A program made the position numbers and the translations under genes. A DNA stretch of 64,000 nucleotides from Pseudescherichia sp031979925 (GTDB lineage: Bacteria > Pseudomonadota > Gammaproteobacteria > Enterobacterales > Enterobacteriaceae), in contig NZ_DALZFB010000004.1 in NCBI RefSeq assembly GCF_031979925.1, positions 124,001-188,000 on the forward strand, read 5' to 3'. A model generated the notes under the pieces. That model ran no database searches. It was given only the letters and a program-made list of their open reading frames with translations, and was not told where the DNA came from. Of the stretch, positions 17,938-26,813 are shown one piece after another (positions within the stretch are counted from its first letter, which is position 1; each line of letters begins with the position of its first letter).

Positions 17938-18878
17938 CGCTGGCCCCAGCCCTGCCACTGCTGCTGGAACCAGGCCGTGATCGAACTTTGATTGATGCTT
18001 TCGCCCAGTACGGTAAAGAAGCGGCTGGCATAGACCGGCTGTAGAGGCTGTTTCGGTTTACACAGCTTCACGCCGTGGAATGGATTGCGCGGTGCGGCGG
18101 GTTGTTGCCCGTTGCCAGCAGGCGGCGTCAGATTTGGTCTGGAGGTGTCGATCTGCGGTTCGTTAAGCAGACTGCTCGGGCGCACCAGAGTGATATCCCC
18201 CGGCAGGCTGTAGATCATCTGCTGCAATACGCGCACGGTGGTAGGGTGCGGGTGGCCAATGGCGATCGCCGAGCCGTTGCGGCGGGCCAGATCCACCGCC
18301 CGGTTAAACTGGCGGCGGATATCACCTTCGTTCTGCGTATCGTCAAGAAATACCCGACGCTTGATCACCTTCACGCCCGTCCCGGCGGCGGCGCGCATTG
18401 CCTGGCTGTTGCCGATGGTCATGCTGTCGAGGAAGTAGAGGTTGTAGCGCTCCAGGGCCTGCATCACTTTCTGCATGCCAAACAGGCTGGAGGTCATGGC
18501 GCTGCCCATGTGGTTATTCAGGCCAACGGCATAGGGTACTTTGCCATAGGCGTCGCGAATGATGCGCTCGATCTCGTCGCTGCTCATCTCCGGGCGCAGG
18601 GTATCTTTTTCCAGCGGCTGCTTGCTCAGGGGGGCCATCGGCAGGTGGATCAGCACCTCATGGCCGCTATTGTGCGCTTTAGTGGCCATCTCATGGGCAT
18701 GTGGGGCGTTAGGCAGCACGGCAACGGAAACCGCGGCGGGCATCGCCAGCACCTGGTTTTCCGTATGCGGGCGATAGCCGAAATCATCAATGACAATGGA
18801 GAGCTTGCCGGCGTGCGCCGGAACAATAAACGGCAGAAGCGTCATAATCACGAAAAACAGACGACGAAGCTGAAGCAA
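17934..18878 (-). CDS. yibQ: Divergent polysaccharide deacetylase family protein (YibQ)
   Basis: Exported protein with a clear signal peptide ending FIVPAHA-GKL. The domain starts LSIVIDDFGYRPHTENQV and holds HEVLIHLPMAPLS, VGLNNHMGSAMTS, FLDSMTIGNSQAM and AIAIGHPHPTTVRVL, the NodB-like barrel blocks of the divergent subfamily. Its exact activity is not established. It starts 3 bp after envC, so it is probably cotranscribed with gpmI-envC, which would suit a cell-wall-related role. 314 residues. Confidence 0.9.
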   Translation of the reverse strand: MLQLRRLFFVIMTLLPFIVPAHAGKLSIVIDDFGYRPHTENQVLAMPAAVSVAVLPNAPHAHEMATKAHNSGHEVLIHLPMAPLSKQPLEKDTLRPEMSSDEIERIIRDAYGKVPYAVGLNNHMGSAMTSSLFGMQKVMQALERYNLYFLDSMTIGNSQAMRAAAGTGVKVIKRRVFLDDTQNEGDIRRQFNRAVDLARRNGSAIAIGHPHPTTVRVLQQMIYSLPGDITLVRPSSLLNEPQIDTSRPNLTPPAGNGQQPAAPRNPFHGVKLCKPKQPLQPVYASRFFTVLGESINQSSITAWFQQQWQGWGQR

Positions 18879-18881
18879 AAC

Positions 18882-20150
18882 TTATCTTCCCAACCACGGT
18901 TGTGGATTAACCGCCTGACCCTGACGACGAATTTCAAAATAGAGTGACGGACGGCCCTGACCGCCACTGCTGCCCACGAGGGCAATCGGCTGACCGGCGC
19001 GAACCTGGGTTCCAACGCTGACCAGTGCGCTCTGATTATAGCCGTAAAGGCTCATATCGCCTTTCCCGTGCTCAACCACCACCACCAGGCCGTAGCCTTG
19101 CAGCCAGTCGGCGAGGATCACTCGCCCGTCAGCAATCGCTTTTACTTCGCTACCTTCGGACGCGCCAATCACAATTCCTTTCCACCGTAGCTCACCCTGC
19201 AACTGTTCGCCATAGCGATGCAGCAGCGAGCCGCGAACCGGCCAGTAGGCCTGACCACGTGGGGAGCCTAAGCCTCCGGTGCGCGACATCAGCGAACGCT
19301 CGTTCTCGGTAGGCTTATAGGTGGTGCCTTTACGGGAGGCCTCCTTCTGGCGATCGCGTACCGCATCGGCCTCGCGCGCCTCGCGCTCTGCACGTGCTTT
19401 CGCGGCGGCTTCCGCCCGGGCAAGGCTGTTGCGCAGACGGGATTCGTTAGCGCGCATCTCGCTCAGCTGCTGCTGGCCCGCCTGAATAGAGCTTTCCAGA
19501 CTGGTGAGGGTCTTTTTACGCTCGTTGCGTGCCTGCTCCAGCTTCGCCTGCTGGGCCTGCTGTTCATAGAGCAGCGTCTGCTGCTGGCTCTGCTTCTCTT
19601 CCAGCTCGGCCCGCTGGGCAGCGACCTCTTCACGGGTCTGCTTTAGCTGGGCGATGGTCTCCTGACGCGCCTGGTTCAGGTAGCCGTAATAGGCCTGCAT
19701 GCGCTCGCCGCGGGCGGTCTCTTCACTGTTAAAAATATACTGGACACCGGAGTGCTCGCCCTGGCGAAATGCGGCGTCGAGCTGGGCTGCCAGGTTGCGC
19801 TCCTGGCTGGCTTTCTGCTGTTCAAGTCTGGCAATCGACGCGTTCATGGCGTCAATCTGCTTGTTGAGTTCGTTGAGGGTGCTTTGGGTTTCACGCAGCT
19901 TGCGGGCGGCGGCAGAGATCGCCTCTTCCTGCTCTTTAAGCTGCGCCAGAAGCGTAGCGCGCTGCTGCTGCTGCTGCCGTACCGCTCGCTCTTTGCTGGC
20001 GATGTCGGCCTGAATCGATTTTAGCTGGTCGCGATCGTCCGCGTGGGCGGGAAAAGCGCACAGCAAAACGCCAGCGCTGAGCGCGCTGGCACAGAACAAT
20101 GGCCGGACAGTGCCGGCCCATGTAATTGAAAAAATCGCCTTTCCCCTCAT
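18882..20150 (-). CDS. envC: Murein hydrolase activator EnvC
   Basis: Periplasmic septal protein, recruited by FtsEX, that activates amidases AmiA and AmiB at division. Signal peptide (LSAGVLLCAFPAHA), then two long coiled coils (about residues 38-270, rich in Q, E, R and K), then a LytM domain (WPVRGSLLHRYGEQLQG ... YFEIRRQGQAVNPQPWLGR). The LytM domain lacks the usual metal-binding HxxxD/HxH set (VVVEHGKGDMSLYGYN), as expected for a non-catalytic activator. 422 residues versus 419 in E. coli; the first 15 residues differ, so the exact start is less sure. Confidence 0.95.
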   Translation of the reverse strand: MRGKAIFSITWAGTVRPLFCASALSAGVLLCAFPAHADDRDQLKSIQADIASKERAVRQQQQQRATLLAQLKEQEEAISAAARKLRETQSTLNELNKQIDAMNASIARLEQQKASQERNLAAQLDAAFRQGEHSGVQYIFNSEETARGERMQAYYGYLNQARQETIAQLKQTREEVAAQRAELEEKQSQQQTLLYEQQAQQAKLEQARNERKKTLTSLESSIQAGQQQLSEMRANESRLRNSLARAEAAAKARAEREAREADAVRDRQKEASRKGTTYKPTENERSLMSRTGGLGSPRGQAYWPVRGSLLHRYGEQLQGELRWKGIVIGASEGSEVKAIADGRVILADWLQGYGLVVVVEHGKGDMSLYGYNQSALVSVGTQVRAGQPIALVGSSGGQGRPSLYFEIRRQGQAVNPQPWLGR

Positions 20151-20159
20151 GGGGAGCGA

Positions 20160-21707
20160 TTATTCCACGATGAACAGCGGCTTGCCAGTCATCTCTTGCG
20201 GGATTTCCATGCCCATCAGGCTCAGCATGGTCGGCGCGATGTCCGAAAGTTTACCGCCGCTGACTGCTTTAACCGATTTACCACCGACGTAGATCAGCGG
20301 AACCGGCAGGTTGGTGTGGGCGGTATGGGCCTGGCCGGTGGCCGGGTCGCGCATCTGCTCGGCATTGCCGTGATCCGCGGTAATCAACAGCTGACCGCCT
20401 GTGGACTCTACCGCGTCGGCTACCTCAGCAATGCATTTGTCCAGCGTTTCGACGGCGGCAACGGCTGCCTCAAACACGCCGGTATGACCGACCATATCGC
20501 CGTTCGGGTAGTTGCAGATGATGGTATCGTACTTGCCGCTCTTGATGGCGGTGACCAATTTTTCAGTTAATTCTGCAGAGCTCATCTCCGGCTGCAGGTC
20601 GTAAGTGGCTACTTTCGGGGAGTTGATCAGGATGCGATCTTCGCCGCTGAACGGCTCTTCCACGCCGCCGTTGAAGAAGAAGGTGACGTGCGCATACTTT
20701 TCCGTTTCGGAGATACGCAGCTGGGTTTTGTCATTCTTCGCCATCCACTCGCCGAAGGTATTAGCCAGCGAGGCGGGCGGATAGGCGCAGGACGCGTTAA
20801 TGTCAGCAGCGTATTGAGTCAGCATCACAAAATCGCCCAGCTTGACCGCTTTTTTACGGGCGAAGCCGTCGAAATCGGCGTTGACGAAGGCGCGGGTGAT
20901 TTCACGGGCGCGGTCGGCGCGGAAGTTCATGAAAATCAGCGCGTCGCCATCTTGCATAGCGGAGTCGTCCTGGCCTGCGGCGCGGATCACCGTCGCCTTC
21001 ACGAATTCGTCGTTCTCGTCGCGCGCGTAGGCGGCCTGTAAACCCGCCACGGCGGTATCGGCCTGGTATTCGCCCTGCGCCTGAGTCATCAGGTCATAGG
21101 CCTGCTCAACGCGATCCCAGCGGTTATCGCGGTCCATGGCGTAGTAGCGGCCAATGAGAGTGGCGACGCGGCCTTTGCCCAGCTCGGCAAACTTCTCTTC
21201 AAAGCGTTTGAGAGAGGACTCTGCGCTGCGCGGCGGGGTGTCACGGCCGTCGAGAAACGCGTGCAGGTAGATCTTCTCTGCGCCGCGTGCCGCAGCCAGC
21301 TCCACCATCGCCAGGATATGATCCTCATGGCTGTGCACGCCGCCTGCCGAGAGCAGGCCCATAATGTGCACGGCCTTGTTCTGCGCGACGGCGTTGTCCA
21401 CCGCGCCTGTCAGCGCTGGGTTGCTAAAGAAGGTGCGCTCTTTAATTTCAACGTCCAGACGGGTGAGATCCTGATAAACAATGCGGCCTGCGCCCAGGTT
21501 AACGTGGCCCACTTCAGAGTTACCCATCTGACGGTCCGGCAGGCCGACTTCGAGGCCGGATGCGTCAACCAGCGTGTGCGGACGTTTCGCCCACAGAGCG
21601 TCCATCACCGGCGTTTTGGCATTAAGAATAGCGTTATCCTGCTGATCTTCGCGGTAGCCGTAGCCATCCAGAATCACCAGTACCATAGGTTTTTTAGTAA
21701 CCGACAT
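20160..21707 (-). CDS. gpmI: 2,3-bisphosphoglycerate-independent phosphoglycerate mutase
   Basis: Interconverts 3- and 2-phosphoglycerate in glycolysis with two Mn ions. Alkaline-phosphatase fold: VLVILDGYGYRED (metal Asp), catalytic S64 in DRQMGNSEVGHVNLGAGR, GLLSAGGVHSHEDH, and the C-terminal metal site TADHGNAEQM. The start at 21707 gives 515 residues, the family length; a longer open frame upstream is not supported. Heads a gpmI-envC-yibQ operon and is divergent from yibN. Confidence 0.97.
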   Translation of the reverse strand: MSVTKKPMVLVILDGYGYREDQQDNAILNAKTPVMDALWAKRPHTLVDASGLEVGLPDRQMGNSEVGHVNLGAGRIVYQDLTRLDVEIKERTFFSNPALTGAVDNAVAQNKAVHIMGLLSAGGVHSHEDHILAMVELAAARGAEKIYLHAFLDGRDTPPRSAESSLKRFEEKFAELGKGRVATLIGRYYAMDRDNRWDRVEQAYDLMTQAQGEYQADTAVAGLQAAYARDENDEFVKATVIRAAGQDDSAMQDGDALIFMNFRADRAREITRAFVNADFDGFARKKAVKLGDFVMLTQYAADINASCAYPPASLANTFGEWMAKNDKTQLRISETEKYAHVTFFFNGGVEEPFSGEDRILINSPKVATYDLQPEMSSAELTEKLVTAIKSGKYDTIICNYPNGDMVGHTGVFEAAVAAVETLDKCIAEVADAVESTGGQLLITADHGNAEQMRDPATGQAHTAHTNLPVPLIYVGGKSVKAVSGGKLSDIAPTMLSLMGMEIPQEMTGKPLFIVE

Positions 21708-21956
21708 TGCGACAACCCTCAAGCTCGTAAGACAAAAAATTTGCCTGATTTTACTACGACTGAATCGATTAAATAGCCGCAGAAGATCAAAGAAAAGGGC
21801 CGGGAACGCGCTGATTCGGGCCGCTTTTAGCGCTTTTTTCCGTGACGGTGCGCAGAAAATGCATTCCTTGCTGCTCGCTGGCTGTATTTGCCACACTGCA
21901 CAGGTATACTCCCTTCCTGGTTTTTTTATTCACTGAGTCGGGAGCTGTTACCCCCC

Positions 21957-22388
21957 ATGCAAGAAATTATGCAATTTGTTAGCCGTCACCCCATCCTCTG
22001 TATCGCGTGGGTTGTGTTACTGGGGGCGGTGCTGTTCACCACCTTCAAAGGCCTTACATCAAAAGTGAAAGTGATCACCCGTGGTGAAGCGACGCGTCTG
22101 ATTAACAAAGAAGAGGCCGTGGTTGTCGATCTGCGTCAGCGTGATGATTTCCGCAAAGGGCATATCGCCGGCGCGGTGAATTTGCTGCCAGCCGAAATTA
22201 AAGCCAATAATGTAGGTGAGCTTGATAAACATAAAAGCAAACCCATTATTGTTGTAGATGGTTCTGGCATGCAGGCGCAGGAGCCTGCCAGCGCGCTGGT
22301 CAACGCGGGCTTCACACAGGTCTATGTGCTGAAGGACGGCGTTGCAGGCTGGAGCGGCGAAAACCTACCGCTGGTTCGCGGTAAATAA
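21957..22388 (+). CDS. yibN: Membrane-anchored rhodanese-like protein (YibN)
   Basis: One N-terminal membrane segment (HPILCIAWVVLLGAVLFTTF) and a cytoplasmic rhodanese domain: VVVDLRQRDDFRKGHIAGAVNLLP and YVLKDGVAGWSGENLP. At the active-site position after the fourth strand (IIVVDGSGMQ) the catalytic Cys is replaced by Asp and the soluble domain has no Cys at all, so sulfur transfer by the usual route is unlikely. ATG 21957 gives 143 residues, the E. coli size. First gene of yibN-grxC-secB-gpsA. Confidence 0.93.
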   Translation: MQEIMQFVSRHPILCIAWVVLLGAVLFTTFKGLTSKVKVITRGEATRLINKEEAVVVDLRQRDDFRKGHIAGAVNLLPAEIKANNVGELDKHKSKPIIVVDGSGMQAQEPASALVNAGFTQVYVLKDGVAGWSGENLPLVRGK

Positions 22389-22402
22389 TCTGGAGAAGCG
22401 TT

Positions 22403-22654
22403 ATGGCCAACATTGAAATCTATACCAAAGCAACCTGCCCATTCTGCCACCGTGCAAAGGGGTTGCTGGACAGCAAAGGCGTAACCTACGCGGAGCTGCC
22501 GATTGACGGCGATGCCGTGAAGCGCGAAGAGATGATTCAACGTAGTGGCCGTACGACCGTGCCGCAGATTTTTATTGATGCACAGCACATTGGCGGCTGT
22601 GACGACTTGTATGCGCTGGATGCGCGTGGTGGACTCGATCCCCTGTTGCGCTAA
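22403..22654 (+). CDS. grxC: Glutaredoxin 3
   Basis: Small thiol-disulfide oxidoreductase that uses glutathione. The dithiol active site is C12-P-F-C15 in YTKATCPFCHRAKGLL; the cis-Pro block TVPQIFIDAQHIGGCDDL binds glutathione. 83 residues, the exact family size. Preceded by ctggagaagcg and located 14 bp after yibN. Confidence 0.97.
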   Translation: MANIEIYTKATCPFCHRAKGLLDSKGVTYAELPIDGDAVKREEMIQRSGRTTVPQIFIDAQHIGGCDDLYALDARGGLDPLLR

Positions 22655-22686
22655 GGCGTTTGAGTATATTACTAAGGGCTTTTCTC

Positions 22687-23154
22687 ATGTCAGAACAAAA
22701 TAACACCGAAATGACTTTCCAGATCCAGCGTATCTACACCAAGGATGTCTCTTTTGAAGCGCCGAATGCGCCTCATGTATTCCAGAAAGATTGGCAGCCA
22801 GAGGTAAAACTGGATCTGGATACCGCGTCCAGCCAGCTGGCTGATGACGTATACGAAGTGGTCTTGCGCGTGACCGTGACCGCAAGCCTGGGCGAAGAGA
22901 CCGCGTTCCTGTGCGAAGTGCAGCAGGCCGGTATCTTCTCCGTTGGTGGTATCGAAGGCAACCAGATGGCGCACTGCCTGGGCGCGTACTGCCCGAACAT
23001 TCTGTTCCCGTACGCCCGTGAATGCATCACCAGCCTGGTTTCTCGCGGTACCTTCCCGCAGCTGAACCTTGCGCCGGTCAACTTTGATGCGCTGTTCATG
23101 AACTATTTGCAGCAGCAGGCTGGTGAAGGTACTGAAGAACATCAGGATGCCTGA
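22687..23154 (+). CDS. secB: Protein-export chaperone SecB
   Basis: Tetrameric cytosolic chaperone that keeps precursors unfolded and hands them to SecA. Full-length match to the family: MTFQIQRIYTKDVSFEAP, WQPEVKLDLDT, and EVQQAGIFSVGGIEG with the PYARECITSLVSRGTFP helix. Start at ATG 22687 (155 residues). The stop overlaps the gpsA start by one base (TGATG). Confidence 0.97.
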   Translation: MSEQNNTEMTFQIQRIYTKDVSFEAPNAPHVFQKDWQPEVKLDLDTASSQLADDVYEVVLRVTVTASLGEETAFLCEVQQAGIFSVGGIEGNQMAHCLGAYCPNILFPYARECITSLVSRGTFPQLNLAPVNFDALFMNYLQQQAGEGTEEHQDA

Positions 23155-24173
23155 TGAGTACACCTAATGCTCATATGACTGTGATCGGTGCCGGCTCCTA
23201 CGGCACCGCTCTTGCCATCACTCTGGCAAGAAATGGCCACCAGGTTATTCTCTGGGGGCACGATCCAAAACATATCGCGACCCTGCAGCACGATCGCTGC
23301 AATGCCGCGTTCCTTCCCGATGTGCCTTTCCCCGACACGTTGCACCTTGAAAGTGATTTAGCGACCGCAGTACAGGCTAGCCGCAATATTCTGGTGGTGG
23401 TGCCAAGCCACGTGTTTGGCGACGTGCTGCGCCAGATCAAGCCGCTGATGCGCGACGATGCGCGTATCGTCTGGGCGACTAAAGGACTTGAAGCCGAGAC
23501 GGGCCGCCTGTTGCAGGACGTGGCGCGTGAGGCGCTGGGCGATACCATTCCGCTGGCGGTGATCTCCGGGCCAACCTTCGCGAAAGAGCTGGCGGCGGGC
23601 CTGCCAACGGCCATCGCTCTGGCCTCGACGGACAGCGGCTTTGCTGAAGATCTCCAGCAGCTGCTGCACTGCGGTAAAAGCTTCCGCGTCTACAGCAACC
23701 CGGACTTTATCGGCGTGCAGCTCGGCGGCGCGGTGAAAAACGTTATCGCCATTGGTGCAGGCATGTCGGACGGCATCGGCTTTGGTGCCAACGCCCGTAC
23801 CGCGCTCATTACTCGTGGGCTGGCGGAGATGTCACGCCTCGGCGCTGCGCTGGGTGCGGCACCTGAAACCTTTATGGGGATGGCAGGGTTAGGCGATCTG
23901 GTACTGACCTGTACCGATAACCAATCTCGCAACCGCCGCTTTGGCATGATGCTCGGCCAGGGTATGGACGTGCAGCAGGCTCAGACGCAGATCGGCCAGG
24001 TGGTGGAAGGCTACCGCAATACGAAAGAGGTCCGCGAGTTGGCACACCGCTTTGGTGTCGAAATGCCAATTACCGAGGAGATATTTCAAGTATTGTATTG
24101 CGGTAAAAACGCGCGCGAGGCAGCATTGACCCTGTTAGGGCGCACGCGCAAGGACGAGCGTAGCAGTCAGTAA
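23154..24173 (+). CDS. gpsA: NAD(P)-dependent glycerol-3-phosphate dehydrogenase
   Basis: Reduces dihydroxyacetone phosphate to sn-glycerol-3-phosphate for phospholipid synthesis. N-terminal NAD-binding VIGAGSYGTALAITLARNGH, the VWATKGLE and SGPTFAKELAAGLPTA blocks, the catalytic Lys in QLGGAVKNVIAIGAGMSDG, and MAGLGDLVLTCTD in the C-terminal domain. 339 residues, the E. coli length. Translationally coupled to secB. Confidence 0.97.
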   Translation: MSTPNAHMTVIGAGSYGTALAITLARNGHQVILWGHDPKHIATLQHDRCNAAFLPDVPFPDTLHLESDLATAVQASRNILVVVPSHVFGDVLRQIKPLMRDDARIVWATKGLEAETGRLLQDVAREALGDTIPLAVISGPTFAKELAAGLPTAIALASTDSGFAEDLQQLLHCGKSFRVYSNPDFIGVQLGGAVKNVIAIGAGMSDGIGFGANARTALITRGLAEMSRLGAALGAAPETFMGMAGLGDLVLTCTDNQSRNRRFGMMLGQGMDVQQAQTQIGQVVEGYRNTKEVRELAHRFGVEMPITEEIFQVLYCGKNAREAALTLLGRTRKDERSSQ

Positions 24174-24195
24174 TTTTAAATCCTCTAAATGGACA

Positions 24196-24215
24196 CGGCC
24201 AACGTAGATTGGCCG
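24196..24215 (+). terminator. Hairpin between gpsA and cysE
   Basis: 7-bp stem cggccaa / ttggccg with a 6-nt loop, followed by gtctctttta. It may be a weak terminator or attenuator, leaving partial read-through into cysE 29 bp later. Confidence 0.5.
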
Positions 24216-24243
24216 GTCTCTTTTATTACGTCTGGAGTATGCA

Positions 24244-25062
24244 ATGCCGTGTGAAGAGCTGGATCTGGTCTGGAATAATATTAAAGCCGAAGCCCGGGCG
24301 CTGGCGGACTGTGAGCCAATGCTGGCCAGTTTCTATCACGCGACGTTACTCAAGCATGAAAATCTTGGCAGCGCCCTGAGCTATATGCTGGCGAATAAGC
24401 TGGCATCGCCCATCATGCCCGCTATCGCTATTCGGGAAGTGGTCGAGGAGGCCTATGCCGCCGATCCAGAGATGATCGCCTCCGCTGCCTGCGATATTCA
24501 GGCCGTGCGTACCCGTGACCCGGCGGTGGATAAATACTCCACCCCGCTGCTCTACCTGAAAGGTTTCCATGCCCTGCAGGCCTACCGCATCGGCCATTGG
24601 CTGTGGGCAGAGGGCCGCCGGGCGCTGGCTATCTTCCTGCAAAATCAGGTCTCGGTCTCGTTCCAGGTTGATATTCACCCGGCGGCGCGGATTGGTCGTG
24701 GCATCATGCTCGACCACGCAACCGGTATTGTCGTCGGTGAGACGGCAGTGATTGAAAACGACGTCTCGATTCTGCAATCCGTCACCCTCGGCGGGACCGG
24801 TAAAACCAGCGGCGATCGCCACCCGAAAATTCGTGAAGGAGTGATGATTGGCGCAGGCGCCAAAATCCTCGGCAATATCGAAGTCGGGCGCGGGGCGAAG
24901 ATTGGCGCGGGTTCGGTGGTATTGCAGCCTGTTCCGCCCCATACCACTGCCGCAGGCGTCCCAGCGCGGATTGTCGGTAAGCCAGAGACGGATAAACCCT
25001 CTATGGATATGGACCAGCACTTCGCTGCCCACCACGGCTTCGAGTACGGCGACGGAATTTAA
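24244..25062 (+). CDS. cysE: Serine O-acetyltransferase
   Basis: First step of cysteine synthesis: L-serine and acetyl-CoA to O-acetylserine. N-terminal helical SATase domain, then the left-handed beta-helix of hexapeptide repeats (IHPAARIGRGIMLDHATGIVVGET ... IGAGAKILGNIEVGRGAKIGAGSVV) with the catalytic His in the LDHATG block. The C-terminal tail ends EYGDGI; the terminal Ile is the residue that inserts into CysK to form the cysteine synthase complex. 272 residues. Confidence 0.97.
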   Translation: MPCEELDLVWNNIKAEARALADCEPMLASFYHATLLKHENLGSALSYMLANKLASPIMPAIAIREVVEEAYAADPEMIASAACDIQAVRTRDPAVDKYSTPLLYLKGFHALQAYRIGHWLWAEGRRALAIFLQNQVSVSFQVDIHPAARIGRGIMLDHATGIVVGETAVIENDVSILQSVTLGGTGKTSGDRHPKIREGVMIGAGAKILGNIEVGRGAKIGAGSVVLQPVPPHTTAAGVPARIVGKPETDKPSMDMDQHFAAHHGFEYGDGI

Positions 25063-25069
25063 CAGAACG

Positions 25070-25096
25070 CCCGGTGGCGCCGCGCTTACCGGGCCT
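25070..25096. repeat. REP element between cysE and trmL
   Basis: cccggt / accggg arms around ggcgccgcgctt between the convergent ends of cysE and trmL. Confidence 0.75.
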
Positions 25097-25107
25097 ACGC
25101 AAATATC

Positions 25108-25581
25108 TTAACTGCGTAATACCGCGCCCGAATATCCTAACTGACGCCAGGCCTCATACACCACCACCGATACCGCGTTAGACAGGTTCATGCTGCGGCT
25201 GTCCGGCATCATCGGGATGCGGATCTTCTGCTCTGGCGGCAGCGCATCCAGAATCGTCGCGGGCAGGCCGCGCGTCTCGGGACCAAACATCAGGTAGTCA
25301 CCCTCCTGATAGCTCACCGCGCTGTGCGCAGGCGTGCCCTTGGTGGTGAGCGCAAACAGACGCTGCGGGTTTTCTGCCGCCATAAACGCTGCGTAATCAG
25401 CGTGACGCTGCACGGCGGTGAACTCATGGTAATCCAGCCCCGCCCGGCGCAGGCGCTTATCGTCCCAGGTAAAGCCCATCGGCTCGATAATATGCAGGCG
25501 GAAGCCGGTATTGGCGCAAAGACGAATGATATTCCCGGTGTTCGGCGGGATTTCCGGTTCAAATAAGACGATGTTCAGCAT
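25108..25581 (-). CDS. trmL: tRNA (cytidine/uridine-34-2'-O)-methyltransferase
   Basis: SPOUT methyltransferase (YibK) that methylates the wobble ribose of tRNA-Leu isoacceptors. Knot-fold motifs: FEPEIPPNTGNIIRLCANTG, LMFGPETRGLP and MNLSNAVSVVVYEAWRQLGY. 157 residues as in E. coli. Starts 47 bp after the lldD stop, in the same direction. Confidence 0.96.
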   Translation of the reverse strand: MLNIVLFEPEIPPNTGNIIRLCANTGFRLHIIEPMGFTWDDKRLRRAGLDYHEFTAVQRHADYAAFMAAENPQRLFALTTKGTPAHSAVSYQEGDYLMFGPETRGLPATILDALPPEQKIRIPMMPDSRSMNLSNAVSVVVYEAWRQLGYSGAVLRS

Positions 25582-25628
25582 GGTGCCCCCTCAATAACGC
25601 GGGGCAGCATAGCAGAATTACGCGTGAA

Positions 25629-26813
25629 TTACGCCGCGTCGCCGGTCTTCACCGGTTCGAATACCGACTCGTGCTCGACGTTCTGCACCAGCAGGTCGCG
25701 GGTGATCTCCTTAATCGATTTCGCCCCGGTCAGGGTCATCGCCACGCGCATCTCTTTCTCGATCAGGTTCAGCAGGTTCGCAACCCCCGCCTGGCCGTGA
25801 GTTGCCAGCGCGTAGAGATAGGCCCGGCCCAGCAGCACGCTGTCCGCTCCGAGGGCAATCATCCGCACTACGTCGAGGCCGTTACGGATCCCGCTGTCGG
25901 CCAGAATCGTAATGTCGCCCTTCACCGCATCGGCAATCGCCGGCAGCGCCCGGGCGGAGGAGAGTACCCCATCCAGCTGGCGGCCGCCGTGGTTCGATAC
26001 CACGATGCCGTCCGCGCCAAAGCGCACCGCGTCGCGAGCGTCTTCCGCATCAAGGATCCCTTTGATCACCATCGGGCCATCCCAGAACTCGCGGATCCAC
26101 TCCAGGTCCTTCCACGAGATAGAGGGATCGAAGTTGTTGGCCAGCCAGCCAATGTAATCCTCAAGCCCGGTCGGTTTGCCAAGATAGGTTGATATATTGC
26201 CCAAATCATGGGGGCGACCGTGCAGGCCCACGTCCCAGGCCCAGCGGGGATGGGTCACCGACTGCCAGTAGCGGCGCATGGCCGCATTGGCACCGCTCAT
26301 GCCGGAGTGCGCATCCCGATAGCGCGCCCCCGGCGTTGGCATATCAACGGTAAAGACCAGCGTTGAGCAGCCCGCCGCTTTCGCCCGCTCCAGGGCGTTG
26401 CGCATAAAGCCGCGATCGCGCAGAACGTAGAGCTGGAACCACATCGGACGCTTCAGGGTGGGGGCCACCTCTTCGATCGGACAGACCGAGACGGTGGAGA
26501 GGGTAAAGGGAATACCCTTCGCATCGGCAGCGGCGGCGGCCTGCACCTCGCCCCGGCGGGCGTACATGCCGCACAGCCCTACCGGCGCGAGGGCCACCGG
26601 CATGGAGAGCTTTTCGTTAAACAGCGTGGTCTCCAGGCTCAGATCGGCCATGTTCTTCAGCACGCGCTGGCGCAGGGCAACCTGGGCGAGATCCTCAACG
26701 TTGCGGCGCAGGGTATATTCCGCGTACGCGCCACCGTCGATGTAGTGGAACAGGAAAGGGGGCAGAATGCGCTGAGCCGCTGCGCGGTAATCACTGGCTG
26801 CAGAAATAATCAT
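25629..26813 (-). CDS. lldD: L-lactate dehydrogenase (FMN, quinone-linked)
   Basis: Membrane-associated flavoenzyme that oxidises L-lactate to pyruvate and passes electrons to quinone. FMN-dependent alpha-hydroxyacid dehydrogenase barrel: FHYIDGGAYAEYTL, PVALAPVGLCGMYARRGE, TVDMPTPGARYRD, and the catalytic His in VSNHGGRQLDG. ADSGIRNGLDVVRMIALGAD binds FMN phosphate. 394 residues versus 396 in E. coli. Its ATG overlaps the lldR stop by 4 bp. Confidence 0.96.
   Translation of the reverse strand: MIISAASDYRAAAQRILPPFLFHYIDGGAYAEYTLRRNVEDLAQVALRQRVLKNMADLSLETTLFNEKLSMPVALAPVGLCGMYARRGEVQAAAAADAKGIPFTLSTVSVCPIEEVAPTLKRPMWFQLYVLRDRGFMRNALERAKAAGCSTLVFTVDMPTPGARYRDAHSGMSGANAAMRRYWQSVTHPRWAWDVGLHGRPHDLGNISTYLGKPTGLEDYIGWLANNFDPSISWKDLEWIREFWDGPMVIKGILDAEDARDAVRFGADGIVVSNHGGRQLDGVLSSARALPAIADAVKGDITILADSGIRNGLDVVRMIALGADSVLLGRAYLYALATHGQAGVANLLNLIEKEMRVAMTLTGAKSIKEITRDLLVQNVEHESVFEPVKTGDAA

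Noticed and set aside
20160..21896. N-terminally extended GpmI of 578 residues
   Set aside because: The first 63 codons match nothing and cover the yibN-gpmI promoter region; the ATG at 21707 gives the family length.
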